Of a stretch of DNA of 64,000 nucleotides, positions 35,396 to 43,210 are shown in pieces (within the stretch, counting starts at the first letter, position 1; each line of letters starts with the position of its first letter). The notes beneath the pieces are model-generated. The model ran no database searches. It was not told the origin of the DNA and saw only the letters and a program-made list of their open reading frames with translations. Position numbers and translations under genes: made by a program. The stretch is from contig JAQZBN010000003.1 of assembly GCA_029238935.1 (NCBI GenBank), positions 62,001 through 126,000 on the forward strand, given 5' to 3'. Source of the DNA: Herbinix sp. Its GTDB lineage: Bacteria > Bacillota > Clostridia > Lachnospirales > Lachnospiraceae.

Positions 35396-36672
35396 CCTTT
35401 TTCGTCTGTTCGAATAAAAAAATAACCATTCTTTCCGTTCATTTTAGCACCATATACCGCTTGATCTGCTAAGTCCAGAGCAGCTTCTAAATTATCTTTT
35501 TCAAAATCAATTTCTTTAATTCCTACACTGATTGTAACTTTAACATCCCCTGTTAAGGTGATTCGATCATTAATTTCATCAATGACAGCTTCCACGATGT
35601 GAATCACCGTTGCCTGATCTATTCGCTTAAGCATGATAATAAATTCATCTCCGCCAAATCTGCCCAGACATCCTCCATATTCTTCTACATGCTTTCGAAT
35701 GATAGAAACGATCTTCATTAAAAGCTTATCACCCTTCATATGACCATATTCATCATTATAATTTTTAAAATTATCAACATCAACAAATAATATGTACAAC
35801 TTTTCCTTTTTCTTCTTGCATAGCTTCCATTCTGATGTAAAAATCTCAAATATTTTTCTTCTGCTATAAGCCGAGGTTAAATCATCATAGTCAGATAAAT
35901 ATGCTTTCTCCTTGGCAATTTCTTTTACTTCCATATATCTTGATAAGGTATACATTAAGATTAAGATAATTGCCATCGATAATACATTCCGTAATAAAAG
36001 TGTAAAGGAATCCCGATTAATGGATGCTAAATAATACTTTTGATTAATATCCACACATAAATAACCAATCTGATCCCCTTCTATGCTTATGACCGGAGTA
36101 AAGCCAGTTATAAATTTACCAAATCGATCTTCTACCAATAAAAACGAAGGTGAGGTATGCTCAAATATCGCTTGATAATCTTCATTCAATACATTATAAC
36201 GGTCTTTTTCCGTTATTCCAATTCCTTTCACTGCCTTTGAATAAGTATCGAGTTCTTGGGCGGAAGTAAGAAGATATGCTACTTTCAGAGGAGTCCCAAC
36301 CTTTTCTTTATAGATTTTATCTTCTCCCTGTTCTACCTGATAGATCACTTTCTCACTCTTTAGCTTAGTGATTAAATAAATGGATGCAATTTCATCATAC
36401 TGCATCAGTTCTTTCGTATGTTCTTGAAATATAGCATAGAAATCATCGTTTTGTAGAGATGTTAAATCCAATGCAAGTAATCTTTCCTTATCTTTCGCGT
36501 CCAATTTTATCCCCTGTTCGATACTTATGGCAATTAGCAATGCCTTTTCACCAAGTATCTGTAACGCATCATCTACTCTCCTATGATAGGAATAAAAATT
36601 TAGAAAACCCATGATAAGAATGTAGCAAAGAACTCCTATATTAACGAATAATCTTTTGTTCTTTTTGATCAA
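35380..36672 (-). CDS. Membrane-bound diguanylate cyclase (GGDEF)
   Basis: 430 residues. Membrane spans at about 9-27 and 235-252 flank an extracytoplasmic sensor of about 200 residues with a PAS/Cache-like character. The C-terminal GGDEF domain (about 265-425) has an intact GGDEF in RFGGDEFIIML and should make cyclic di-GMP from two GTP. The usual inhibitory RxxD site just upstream is not visible. No EAL domain. The frame opens at a TTG at 36670-36672; GGAGG lies 16 bases upstream, rather far, so the exact start is uncertain. Confidence 0.88.
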   Translation of the reverse strand: MIKKNKRLFVNIGVLCYILIMGFLNFYSYHRRVDDALQILGEKALLIAISIEQGIKLDAKDKERLLALDLTSLQNDDFYAIFQEHTKELMQYDEIASIYLITKLKSEKVIYQVEQGEDKIYKEKVGTPLKVAYLLTSAQELDTYSKAVKGIGITEKDRYNVLNEDYQAIFEHTSPSFLLVEDRFGKFITGFTPVISIEGDQIGYLCVDINQKYYLASINRDSFTLLLRNVLSMAIILILMYTLSRYMEVKEIAKEKAYLSDYDDLTSAYSRRKIFEIFTSEWKLCKKKKEKLYILFVDVDNFKNYNDEYGHMKGDKLLMKIVSIIRKHVEEYGGCLGRFGGDEFIIMLKRIDQATVIHIVEAVIDEINDRITLTGDVKVTISVGIKEIDFEKDNLEAALDLADQAVYGAKMNGKNGYFFIRTDEKGGQKS

Positions 36673-36990
36673 TGTCTTCGTAACGCAGCCTCCATCGTTT
36701 ATTTCTCGTTGTTTTCGTTCCGGTCGCTTCTTTTGTATATTTTCCCCACTTTAATGAGCTAAATTACTAAACTTGAATATATACGAAAAGTAGACCCGTG
36801 TCAATATATATCATTTATAACATTTAAAAATGCAATGAAAACTAATCGAATGGTGTAGTTAAATGATTTTTCTTTAAAGCAATTATCATAATTTGTAACT
36901 CTTTGACGTTTCTACTCATATGATATCATAGGTAACCTGATATACAATATATCGATGGTTTCCATAATTAATTCTTTAGGAGGTATCTAT
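36673..36990. other. Divergent intergenic region before the coat-like gene
   Basis: About 320 AT-rich bases without a gene. It carries the promoter of the diguanylate cyclase on the minus strand and a sigma-K-like promoter at 36897-36925 on the plus strand. Confidence 0.5.
36897..36925 (+). promoter_or_regulatory. Sigma-K-like promoter, first coat-like gene
   Basis: AACT, 16 bases, then CATATGATA: fits the sigma-K pattern mACm-N16-CATANNNTA with one mismatch in the -35 part. It ends 65 bases before the start codon, almost the same distance as in the paralogous gene. Confidence 0.5.
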
Positions 36991-37371
36991 ATGGGAAATT
37001 TCAACAATAATTGTAATTGCAATAATAATAATAATAATAATAATAGCCTATTACACGAATTACATCGCCATCTTGGAGAAACAGTAACAATCTTTACAAC
37101 AAGCGGTGGTGCATCTGGCTGTGGCTTTACAGGTGTTTTACTTATGGTTAATCCTTGTTTTATTCGGTTAATGGTTCGCCAGGGAACTGCACCAGCGAAT
37201 CCTCTCAGTGAATCGATTTGCGGCGATATGTACCAAGGTGGCATGCAAGATTATCGTTCTAATGGAATGTCCGGTGGTATGCCAGAATATCATCCTCCGA
37301 TCTATACTGTTGGTTCCGTTTGCGATATCCCAGTAGAAAAAATTGCATCCTTCTGCCATAATGCGGTTTAA
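36991..37371 (+). CDS. Asn/Gly-rich Sm-like protein 1, candidate spore coat protein
   Basis: 126 residues. An Asn-rich start (eight consecutive Asn coded by an AAT microsatellite) is followed by a short beta-rich domain (GETVTIFTTSGGASGCGFTG, then VNPCFIRLMV) that resembles Sm/DUF2642-type folds found in Bacillus spore coat and exosporium proteins. A Gly/Met/Tyr-rich loop follows and the end is VCDIPVEKIASFCHNAV. Cysteines are frequent, fitting disulphide cross-linking. The chosen ATG has AGGAGG 7 bases upstream. It is a paralogue of the next gene and has a sigma-K-like promoter, so expression in the mother cell late in sporulation is likely. Confidence 0.68.
   Translation: MGNFNNNCNCNNNNNNNNSLLHELHRHLGETVTIFTTSGGASGCGFTGVLLMVNPCFIRLMVRQGTAPANPLSESICGDMYQGGMQDYRSNGMSGGMPEYHPPIYTVGSVCDIPVEKIASFCHNAV
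37021..37044 (+). repeat. AAT trinucleotide microsatellite (8 units)
   Basis: Eight AAT in a row inside the coat-like gene, coding for Asn. Length could vary by slippage without frameshift. Confidence 0.9.
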
Positions 37372-37453
37372 TAAAATACAAACAAAGGAGAAAGCACCCA
37401 ATAAGAGGCTTGACGAATTTAGGAATAAGTTACTTCATATTGTAGAATAAAGT

Positions 37454-37482
37454 CACATTTGATAAGGGAAGCTCATAAGATA
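37454..37482 (+). promoter_or_regulatory. Sigma-K-like promoter, second coat-like gene
   Basis: CACA, 16 bases, then CATAAGATA: an exact match to the sigma-K pattern mACm-N16-CATANNNTA. It ends 67 bases before the start codon. Confidence 0.6.
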
Positions 37483-37549
37483 TATCAGGATATCTTTTCC
37501 CTTAATGTGATACAGGATGGATATTAAAGAAGATATAGGAGGATATAAC

Positions 37550-37957
37550 ATGTCGAACTGTAATGGAAATAATGGAAATGGTATTAGCGGAGGAAACAGC
37601 TTCGTAAGACATATCAGCGAGTTTGTCGGTGAGACAGTAACTATTTTTACAACAAGTGGTGGTGCTTCCGGTTGCGGATTTACCGGCACCATTCTTGATG
37701 TTAATTGCAATTTTGTTCGATTAGTAACTCATAGAGGTATTGCTCCAAGCAATCCCCTAAGTGAATCTATTTGCGGTGACTGCGGATATGGCCCTCGCGG
37801 TGTTGGCGGCGACAGAAATGGTATGGGAGATAATGGTGTAGGACTCGGACCAAAGGGTGGCTGTGGACCACAGAGACCTTATCCAACCCCTACCGTAGGC
37901 TCTGTATGCGATATACCAATTGATAGAATTGCAGCATTCTGCCACAATGCAGTATAA
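37550..37957 (+). CDS. Asn/Gly-rich Sm-like protein 2, candidate spore coat protein
   Basis: 135 residues. Same layout as the preceding gene: Asn/Gly-rich start, Sm-like core (GETVTIFTTSGGASGCGFTG, identical over that stretch), NPLSESICGD, a Gly-rich loop, and the shared end VCDIPIDRIAAFCHNAV. Seven or more cysteines. The chosen ATG follows AGGAGG. The central Gly-rich loop differs most between the two, so that is where the proteins have diverged. Probably a structural spore-surface protein; no enzyme motif is present. Confidence 0.7.
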   Translation: MSNCNGNNGNGISGGNSFVRHISEFVGETVTIFTTSGGASGCGFTGTILDVNCNFVRLVTHRGIAPSNPLSESICGDCGYGPRGVGGDRNGMGDNGVGLGPKGGCGPQRPYPTPTVGSVCDIPIDRIAAFCHNAV

Positions 37958-37990
37958 TGCCTGTGAGACCTTGATCATAGTATAGATAAT

Positions 37991-38022
37991 AAAAAGAGCT
38001 GTTGACGTCAACAGCTCTTTTT
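37991..38022. terminator. Bidirectional terminator, perfect 32-base palindrome
   Basis: 37991-38006 is the exact reverse complement of 38007-38022, with A-run and T-run at the ends. It separates the convergent coat-like and hypC genes. Confidence 0.9.
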
Positions 38023-38035
38023 ATATCAATAACTA

Positions 38036-38296
38036 CTAGACTTCTTCTTCCATCACTTGTTTGTACACCTTAGTTAAATGATTATAATATTCCTCATCAA
38101 TCTTCTTAATTGCACAGCCGTCAAGTACCAAGACATAATCCCCTGTATTTGGTGCATCAAGTAAATGAATATCAACAATACTCTCGTATCCCATAATCAT
38201 TACCTTCGCCCGATTTACCTTAGATTGTTCTAAGCTCTGACACTCCTTTGTATCCTGTATAATTTCCAATATATGAGCTGGTATAGCAAGGCACAT
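38036..38296 (-). CDS. hypC: HypC/HupF hydrogenase maturation chaperone
   Basis: 86 residues, starting MCLAIP, the HypC signature with the essential Cys2 that binds the Fe(CN)2CO moiety and the hydrogenase large subunit. AGGAGGTG is well placed before the ATG. HypC works with HypD to deliver iron to NiFe hydrogenases. Here it stands next to a maturation protease but without other hyp genes or hydrogenase subunits in the window, so its partners must lie elsewhere. Confidence 0.92.
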   Translation of the reverse strand: MCLAIPAHILEIIQDTKECQSLEQSKVNRAKVMIMGYESIVDIHLLDAPNTGDYVLVLDGCAIKKIDEEYYNHLTKVYKQVMEEEV

Positions 38297-38358
38297 TTTA
38301 ATGGCACCTCCTAGATTATATATACAATAACGATTATGATATTATATGAGTAGTCTCA

Positions 38359-38826
38359 TCAAATGAGACTTTCCTTATCTCTGGCAGCAATTCTATGAAC
38401 AATTTTCTTATATAGTTCACTTGAAATTAAGGATTTCTTGTATTCTATTTCATCGCATAAGCCATAACCAAAGCGTAAATGATGTTCTTCAATTCCATAG
38501 ATATACCCATTAATTTTAGGATAATAGACATTTAATAAATAACAAAGATGAAAACTATGATGACTAAATCCTCTAGAACTAGTTTGAAATTCCACTAAGG
38601 GAATCTCCGTGATCATACCCGGCTCAATTCCATAGCAGGATGAATCGAGTACAAGAACTAAATCGTTCTTTTTCACGGATGCAATTCCAAACCCAAGTTC
38701 TTTCTCCCCATAGATGACATCTATCCCGATCCTTGTTAACTTTTCTTCTAGTTCCTTTGCTATCGTTATTCCTATTCCATCATCCATCATCAACATATTT
38801 CCCATGGCAATCAGTTTTACACTCAT
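38359..38826 (-). CDS. NiFe-hydrogenase maturation endopeptidase (HycI/HyaD family)
   Basis: 155 residues, the usual size. GNMLMMDDGIGITIA near the N-terminus (Asp in the nickel-sensing position), VLDSSCYGIEPG in the middle and an HSFHLCYL segment supply the metal-binding residues of the family. The enzyme clips the C-terminal extension of the hydrogenase large subunit after nickel insertion. It lies 62 bases upstream of hypC on the same strand, so the two are probably co-transcribed. Confidence 0.88.
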   Translation of the reverse strand: MSVKLIAMGNMLMMDDGIGITIAKELEEKLTRIGIDVIYGEKELGFGIASVKKNDLVLVLDSSCYGIEPGMITEIPLVEFQTSSRGFSHHSFHLCYLLNVYYPKINGYIYGIEEHHLRFGYGLCDEIEYKKSLISSELYKKIVHRIAARDKESLI

Positions 38827-39093
38827 ACGGCAACCTCAACTATTTTATTCTCATTTTTAACCTATCCCACATACTTGATCTGTCGTAGTGGCATCCTCTG
38901 AAATATACACACTATTATTATCATTTATATCGCTAAAAATGGTAGATTATACTTAATTGGGTGAGAAAATGTTATTTTTATATGAATACTGTCCTTTCGC
39001 TTATATCTGGTCGGTAATTGGTGATAAAATCACAGTTCCTAACTTTTTCTTATGATATTCTTTACTCCTAGCAAATAAAGAAAGGAATAACCT

Positions 39094-39678
39094 ATGAAAA
39101 ACCATAAGCTTTTATTTACTTTTACTATCTTCTATTTTTTGATGGGACTGATTAATATTCATTTTGCTTTATTGGGTATTGTCTGTATGACTCTTCCGAT
39201 CATATTACTATTCAAAAACAGAAAGAAAACCTGGTGCCAAAATTACTGTCCCAGAGCCAGCCTCTATAAAACTGTAGGAAAATACAATAGGCACTCCTGT
39301 AAGACCCCAATTTTTTTTATAAAGGGAAATATGAAATGGATTATCTTACTTTATTTTGTGATAAGCTTAACCTTTATCTCCATATCTACCTTAAGAGTCG
39401 CCTTAGGTAGTAAACCACCTATGGAATTTCTTCGATATTTTATATTGCTTCCTTTACCGTTTCATTTTCCACAGGCGTTTGATATTACATTCGCATCTTC
39501 CTGGCTTACCCATCTGTCTTATCGATTTTACTCCATGATGATGACAACCACTACACTAGGACTTATAATGGCATTGTTGTATAAACCAAGAACCTGGTGC
39601 ACGGTATGCCCAATTAATACAATGTCTGATGTATATCTGAAAACCTGTAGACATGAAACAAATAAAATTCGGAACTAA
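39094..39678 (+). CDS. Membrane protein with two CPxxx Fe-S-type motifs (NapH/NosR-like)
   Basis: 194 residues with four or so membrane spans (about 8-45, 82-108, 150-170). Cysteine motifs WCQNYCPRASLY (near residue 48) and WCTVCPINTMSD (near residue 170) flank the hydrophobic region, as in the membrane ferredoxin-like proteins NapH, NosR and CcoG, but each has fewer cysteines than a full 4Fe-4S ferredoxin motif. The C-terminal ferredoxin domain of those proteins is absent. Probably an electron-transfer or metal-binding protein; its link to the adjacent hydrogenase maturation genes is uncertain. Confidence 0.65.
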   Translation: MKNHKLLFTFTIFYFLMGLINIHFALLGIVCMTLPIILLFKNRKKTWCQNYCPRASLYKTVGKYNRHSCKTPIFFIKGNMKWIILLYFVISLTFISISTLRVALGSKPPMEFLRYFILLPLPFHFPQAFDITFASSWLTHLSYRFYSMMMTTTTLGLIMALLYKPRTWCTVCPINTMSDVYLKTCRHETNKIRN

Positions 39679-39720
39679 AAAATACATACGGCACCATGCT
39701 TGGTATCGTATGCATTTTCA

Positions 39721-40287
39721 CTACTTGATATATGGATAAATAAAGCCTCCTAATATACCGGCTGCAATCATAATCAGAATAGGATTTGGTTTCCACTTTC
39801 GTAATATAAAGAGAGCGGCAGCAAATATTCCAACTGCTAAAAAGTTTAGGTCCGTGATTTTACCCGAAATTTTACCTTCATTCCATAGTGCTAGGATAAC
39901 TAAGGATATACCAGCCGAAGCAATTAATGCAACAACCGCTGGTCTGAGTCCATTTAAGATTCCCTGAGCTGTTGATAATCCTCTGTATTTATAATAAATA
40001 ACTGCTAAGCTCAATACGATGATGCAAGAAGGAAGTACACACCCAAAGGTCGCTATTACTGCTCCTAGAATTCCACCCATTCGTATCCCAACAAAGGAGG
40101 AAGCATTAATTGCAATGGGACCCGGTGTCATTTGAGATATTGTGATAACATCAGCAAATTCAGTAAGGGTAAGCCAATGGTTTTTATCAACAACTTGGCT
40201 TTGAATGATTGGCAATGCAGCATATCCCCCTCCGATACTGAATAATCCAATTTGAAAAAAGCTCCAAAATAATTGTAAGTAAATCAC
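39721..40287 (-). CDS. Chromate transporter (CHR family), half-protein B
   Basis: 188 residues, five or six membrane spans. The family signature FSIGGGYAALPIIQ is near residue 17 and QMTPGPIAINASSFVG near residue 52. Short-chain CHR proteins work as pairs of half-size subunits. It overlaps the other half by 4 bases (ATGA), so translation is coupled. Transport of chromate is the name of the family, but many members probably move other oxyanions. Confidence 0.9.
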   Translation of the reverse strand: MIYLQLFWSFFQIGLFSIGGGYAALPIIQSQVVDKNHWLTLTEFADVITISQMTPGPIAINASSFVGIRMGGILGAVIATFGCVLPSCIIVLSLAVIYYKYRGLSTAQGILNGLRPAVVALIASAGISLVILALWNEGKISGKITDLNFLAVGIFAAALFILRKWKPNPILIMIAAGILGGFIYPYIK

Positions 40288-40859
40288 TTATTTACACCAC
40301 CTTTGCGATGATTTGAGACGTACATCGATATGGCTCCGATTATTCCACAAATTAATATAATAAAAATAATATTAATATCAAAAAAATAAGTAGCAGAAAA
40401 AGCACCTAACATTACTAGCATTGGTAGCACCTTTTTCGCTTTCACAAATGGAATTGCCATCGTGATCACTACGTCAACGATGACTGCAGCAACTCCTGCT
40501 TGCATTCCCCGAAGAACATTTTGAACTACAACACTATCACGAAATGCTGTGTAAGCTATGGATATCACCGATAAAATAAGGAGAGGCGGAAGAACTGTAC
40601 CAAGAATTGTTACCAGGGATCCTAATATCCCGGCCAAACGATAACCAATTAGTATGGAAGCATTCACAGCGATTGCCCCTGGGGAACATTGTGCGATTGC
40701 GATCAGATCCAACATTTCCTTTTCCTCAATCCAGTGATATTGATCCACAAATTTTTTTCTCATTAAGGGTACGATTACGTATCCTCCCCCAAAAGTAAAA
40801 GCACTAAGAAAAAAAGTGGACGAAAATAATTTTAGATAAAACTTTAAATCTTTCTTCAT
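40284..40859 (-). CDS. Chromate transporter (CHR family), half-protein A
   Basis: 191 residues with the same layout as its partner: FTFGGGYVIVPLMR near residue 22 and QCSPGAIAVNASILIG near residue 60. First of the two-gene unit. Together the pair equals one full-length ChrA and probably forms a heterodimer with opposite membrane topologies, as known for short-chain CHR pairs. Confidence 0.9.
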   Translation of the reverse strand: MKKDLKFYLKLFSSTFFLSAFTFGGGYVIVPLMRKKFVDQYHWIEEKEMLDLIAIAQCSPGAIAVNASILIGYRLAGILGSLVTILGTVLPPLLILSVISIAYTAFRDSVVVQNVLRGMQAGVAAVIVDVVITMAIPFVKAKKVLPMLVMLGAFSATYFFDINIIFIILICGIIGAISMYVSNHRKGGVNK

Positions 40860-40989
40860 CCTGACATCCTCCGACTATTTTACCCTGTATGAATACTGTT
40901 TTAGCGATATCTTTCTTTAATGTCTACCAATTTCATGTAATTTATTATACAATAAAATTATATTATTTCAACGAATGAAAGGAAAATAA

Positions 40990-41418
40990 ATGAAAAAAAT
41001 AACTTACCTTTATATAATTGCTATTCTATTCGTCAGTCTCGTGACCGGATGTTCTTCCGGAAATAATAAAACAGAAGAACCAACAGATGAGAATTCCTCT
41101 TCTGTTTATGAAAAGATTACAGCAGAAGAAGCCAAAGAAATAATTGACTCCGACAAGGATTTCATTATTCTTGATGTGCGAACAGAGGAGGAATACAACT
41201 CCGGGCATATTGAAGGTGCTATTCTTATTCCCGATACTCAAATCCTTGATAAGGCTGAGGAGTTATTACAGGATAAGGATCTTACTCTTTTAATCTATTG
41301 CCGAAGCGGCCGTAGAAGTGCTTTGTCTGCAGAAAATCTGAAGGATTTAGGGTATACCAACATCTATGATTTTGGAGGAATTACTGATTGGCCTTATGAT
41401 ATTGTAACTGATGATTGA
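40990..41418 (+). CDS. Rhodanese-domain lipoprotein
   Basis: 142 residues. Lipobox LVTGC (Cys21) follows a hydrophobic signal, then an acidic linker and a rhodanese domain with ILDVRTEEEYNSGHIEGA and the active-site loop CRSGRRS (Cys near residue 113). It should sit on the outer face of the membrane and may bind or transfer sulfane sulfur, or act in redox handling. Start supported by AAAGGAA. Divergent from the chromate transporter pair, single gene. Confidence 0.88.
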   Translation: MKKITYLYIIAILFVSLVTGCSSGNNKTEEPTDENSSSVYEKITAEEAKEIIDSDKDFIILDVRTEEEYNSGHIEGAILIPDTQILDKAEELLQDKDLTLLIYCRSGRRSALSAENLKDLGYTNIYDFGGITDWPYDIVTDD

Positions 41419-41458
41419 TCAAATCAAAATAGTTTCTAACTGCATCATTATAAAGCCA

Positions 41459-41496
41459 AGGTCATCCCATGGACTACTCCGAATAAGGGATGACCT
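41459..41496 (+). terminator. Stem-loop after the rhodanese gene
   Basis: 10-bp perfect stem (41459-41468 with 41487-41496), 40 bases after the stop codon. The T-run is weak. Confidence 0.55.
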
Positions 41497-41557
41497 GGTT
41501 ATATAACAAGCTCGATGGTATCTTATTGTAATTATCTATTTCTCTATTCAAATATAT

Positions 41558-41653
41558 CATCACTTCTATATTTCATCACTTCTATATTTCATCATTTCTA
41601 TATTTCTTCATTTCTATATTTCTTCATTTCTATATTTCTTCATTTCGCCATTT
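41558..41653. repeat. Tandem 16-bp repeat, six units
   Basis: Units start at 41558, 41574, 41590, 41606, 41622 and 41638 with the form C(A/T)TCA(C/T)TTCTATATTT; the last is degenerate. Low-complexity pyrimidine-rich strand. Confidence 0.85.
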
Positions 41654-41716
41654 CTATTTTTCTTTATTTCTCATTTCTATATGTCGTTTATAATTTACCC
41701 ATAACCGTGGACACAT

Positions 41717-41757
41717 TATTTAGTGGAAACCTGTCTTTCCGACATCCTTACTAAATA
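41717..41757. other. Two-part stem-loop
   Basis: TATTTAGT (41717-41724) pairs with ACTAAATA (41750-41757), and inside it GGAAA (41725-41729) pairs with TTTCC (41736-41740). Flanking GTGGACAC and ATGGACAC copies lie outside. Could be a terminator for the minus strand or a remnant of a small mobile element. Confidence 0.35.
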
Positions 41758-41911
41758 GATGCTTAATAATGGACACTGTGCATTCCTCGTTTCCCTATTA
41801 TTTTATTTCTTCATTTATTAACTATATCTCTCCATTTTCATATCGAATAGGTTATCATTAATACTCTTTATACAATCACAAAAATAATTCCAAATTTTTT
41901 TCTAATATCTC

Positions 41912-41957
41912 TTGACATTAGATTCATAATACTGTATATACTGTATATATACAGTAT
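41912..41957 (+). promoter_or_regulatory. Promoter and 20-bp palindromic operator of the GntR/ABC operon
   Basis: TTGACA (41912-41917), 17 bases, TATATA (41935-41940), then the perfect palindrome ATACTGTATATATACAGTAT (41938-41957); a further half-site ATACTGTATA lies at 41929-41938. The palindrome overlaps the -10 and start region, so a bound dimer would block transcription: classic autorepression by the adjacent GntR protein. Confidence 0.75.
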
Positions 41958-41982
41958 TACTTATATACATGGAGGTGAAGGA

Positions 41983-42360
41983 TTGGATATTATCATCAGT
42001 AATTCAAGCGGAAAGCCAATTTATGAACAAATAACCTCCCAAATAAAAAATCTAATTTTGATCGGAGAATTAAAGGCCGGTGATTCACTACCATCCATGC
42101 GCCTCTTAGCAAAAGAGCTACGGATCAGTGTCATCACAACCAAACGGGCTTATGAAGATTTAGAGCGAGATGGCTTTATCGAATCCGTTGCAGGTAAAGG
42201 AAGCTTTGTCTCCTTAAGACAAGAAGATTTTATTCGGGAAGAACACTTAAAAATTACGGAAGAATATCTACAGAAAGCAATCGATGCAGCAAGAATATCC
42301 GGTATCAGTCTAGAAGAAATGATTGAATTAATAACACTACTTTATCAGGGGGATGATTAA
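41983..42360 (+). CDS. GntR-family regulator, YtrA type
   Basis: 125 residues starting at a TTG with GGAGGTGAAGG well placed upstream. Residues 8-75 form the GntR winged helix (PIYEQITSQIKNLI, SLPSMRLLAKELRISVITTK, GFIESVAGKGSFV). The short C-terminal helical part, without a large ligand domain, places it in the YtrA subfamily, which controls adjacent ABC transporters and often responds to wall-active antibiotics. It overlaps the ATPase region by design: the next start is 2 bases after its stop. A 20-bp palindrome in its promoter is the probable binding site. Confidence 0.9.
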   Translation: MDIIISNSSGKPIYEQITSQIKNLILIGELKAGDSLPSMRLLAKELRISVITTKRAYEDLERDGFIESVAGKGSFVSLRQEDFIREEHLKITEEYLQKAIDAARISGISLEEMIELITLLYQGDD

Positions 42361-42361
42361 T

Positions 42362-43210
42362 ATGGAATATGCATTGGAATTAAAGAATTTATCAAAACAA
42401 TATAATGGATTTCAATTAGAGAATTTAAATTTATGTCTGCCAAAGGGCAGCATCATGGGTTTTGTTGGTGAAAATGGTGCAGGAAAAAGTACCACTATTA
42501 AATTAATCTTAAATATTATCCGCAGAAACAGCGGTGAAGTTAAATTATTTGGCTTAGATAACATCAAACATAACCATGAGATCAAAGAAAATATAGGTGT
42601 TGTTTTTGATGGTAGCAATTTTCATGAAAGTATGACAGCGGCTGAGATTAGTATGGTCATGAGAAATATCTACAAAAATTGGGATGACTCCATTTTTCGT
42701 TCCTATCTTGAGAAGTTTTCGCTTCCATCTAAGAAAATTGTGAAGGAATTCTCCAGAGGTATGAATATGAAGTTATGTATAGCAGTTGCACTTTCCCATC
42801 ACGCAAAGCTATTGATCTTAGATGAGGCAACCAGCGGATTAGATCCTATCATCCGCGATGAGATCTTGGATGTCTTTTTGGATTTTATACAAGATGAAGA
42901 ACAATCCATCTTTATTTCATCCCATATCATCAGCGACCTGGAGAAAATTGCAGACTATATCGCCTTCATTCATAAAGGCAAGCTGGTATTTAACGAATCG
43001 AAAGATAAACTACTTTCTGAATATGGAGTATTAAAATGCTCCCATGGAGATTTCGAAAAAATCGATCGGAATCATGTGATCAGCTACCGCAAGAATCAAT
43101 TCGGCATAGAAGCCCTGATAAAACGTCAGAAGTTACTCGGTAAATATATTATCGATCAAGCCAGTATCGAAGATATTATGTTATATAACATTAAGGGGGA
43201 AGTAAAATGA
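42362..43210 (+). CDS. ABC transporter ATPase (YtrB/BcrA-like)
   Basis: 282 residues. Walker A GENGAGKST, signature-like FSRGMNMKL (canonical LSGGQ is changed), Walker B LLILDEATSG and switch His in ISSHII are present. The altered signature is common in this antibiotic-resistance subfamily. The chosen ATG is 9 bases after GGGGG; the ATG at 42353 lies against that site. Forms a transporter with the next gene, overlapping it by 4 bases. Confidence 0.92.
   Translation: MEYALELKNLSKQYNGFQLENLNLCLPKGSIMGFVGENGAGKSTTIKLILNIIRRNSGEVKLFGLDNIKHNHEIKENIGVVFDGSNFHESMTAAEISMVMRNIYKNWDDSIFRSYLEKFSLPSKKIVKEFSRGMNMKLCIAVALSHHAKLLILDEATSGLDPIIRDEILDVFLDFIQDEEQSIFISSHIISDLEKIADYIAFIHKGKLVFNESKDKLLSEYGVLKCSHGDFEKIDRNHVISYRKNQFGIEALIKRQKLLGKYIIDQASIEDIMLYNIKGEVK

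Larger units (their letters stand above)
41419..41982. other. Intergenic region with hairpins, tandem repeat and GntR control region
   Basis: 565 bases with no credible gene; a short open frame over the repeat is low complexity. It contains, in order, the terminator at 41459-41496, the 16-bp tandem repeat at 41558-41653, a two-part stem-loop at 41717-41757, and the promoter/operator at 41912-41957. Confidence 0.6.

Noticed and set aside
37168..37401. Minus-strand frames over the coat-like genes
   Set aside because: Reverse complements of Asn/Gly-rich low-complexity coding DNA, with no signals of their own.
41515..41754. Plus-strand frame of 79 codons over the 16-bp repeat, rich in Phe, Ile and Ser
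   Set aside because: Its composition is that of the repeat itself, and no ribosome site precedes it.
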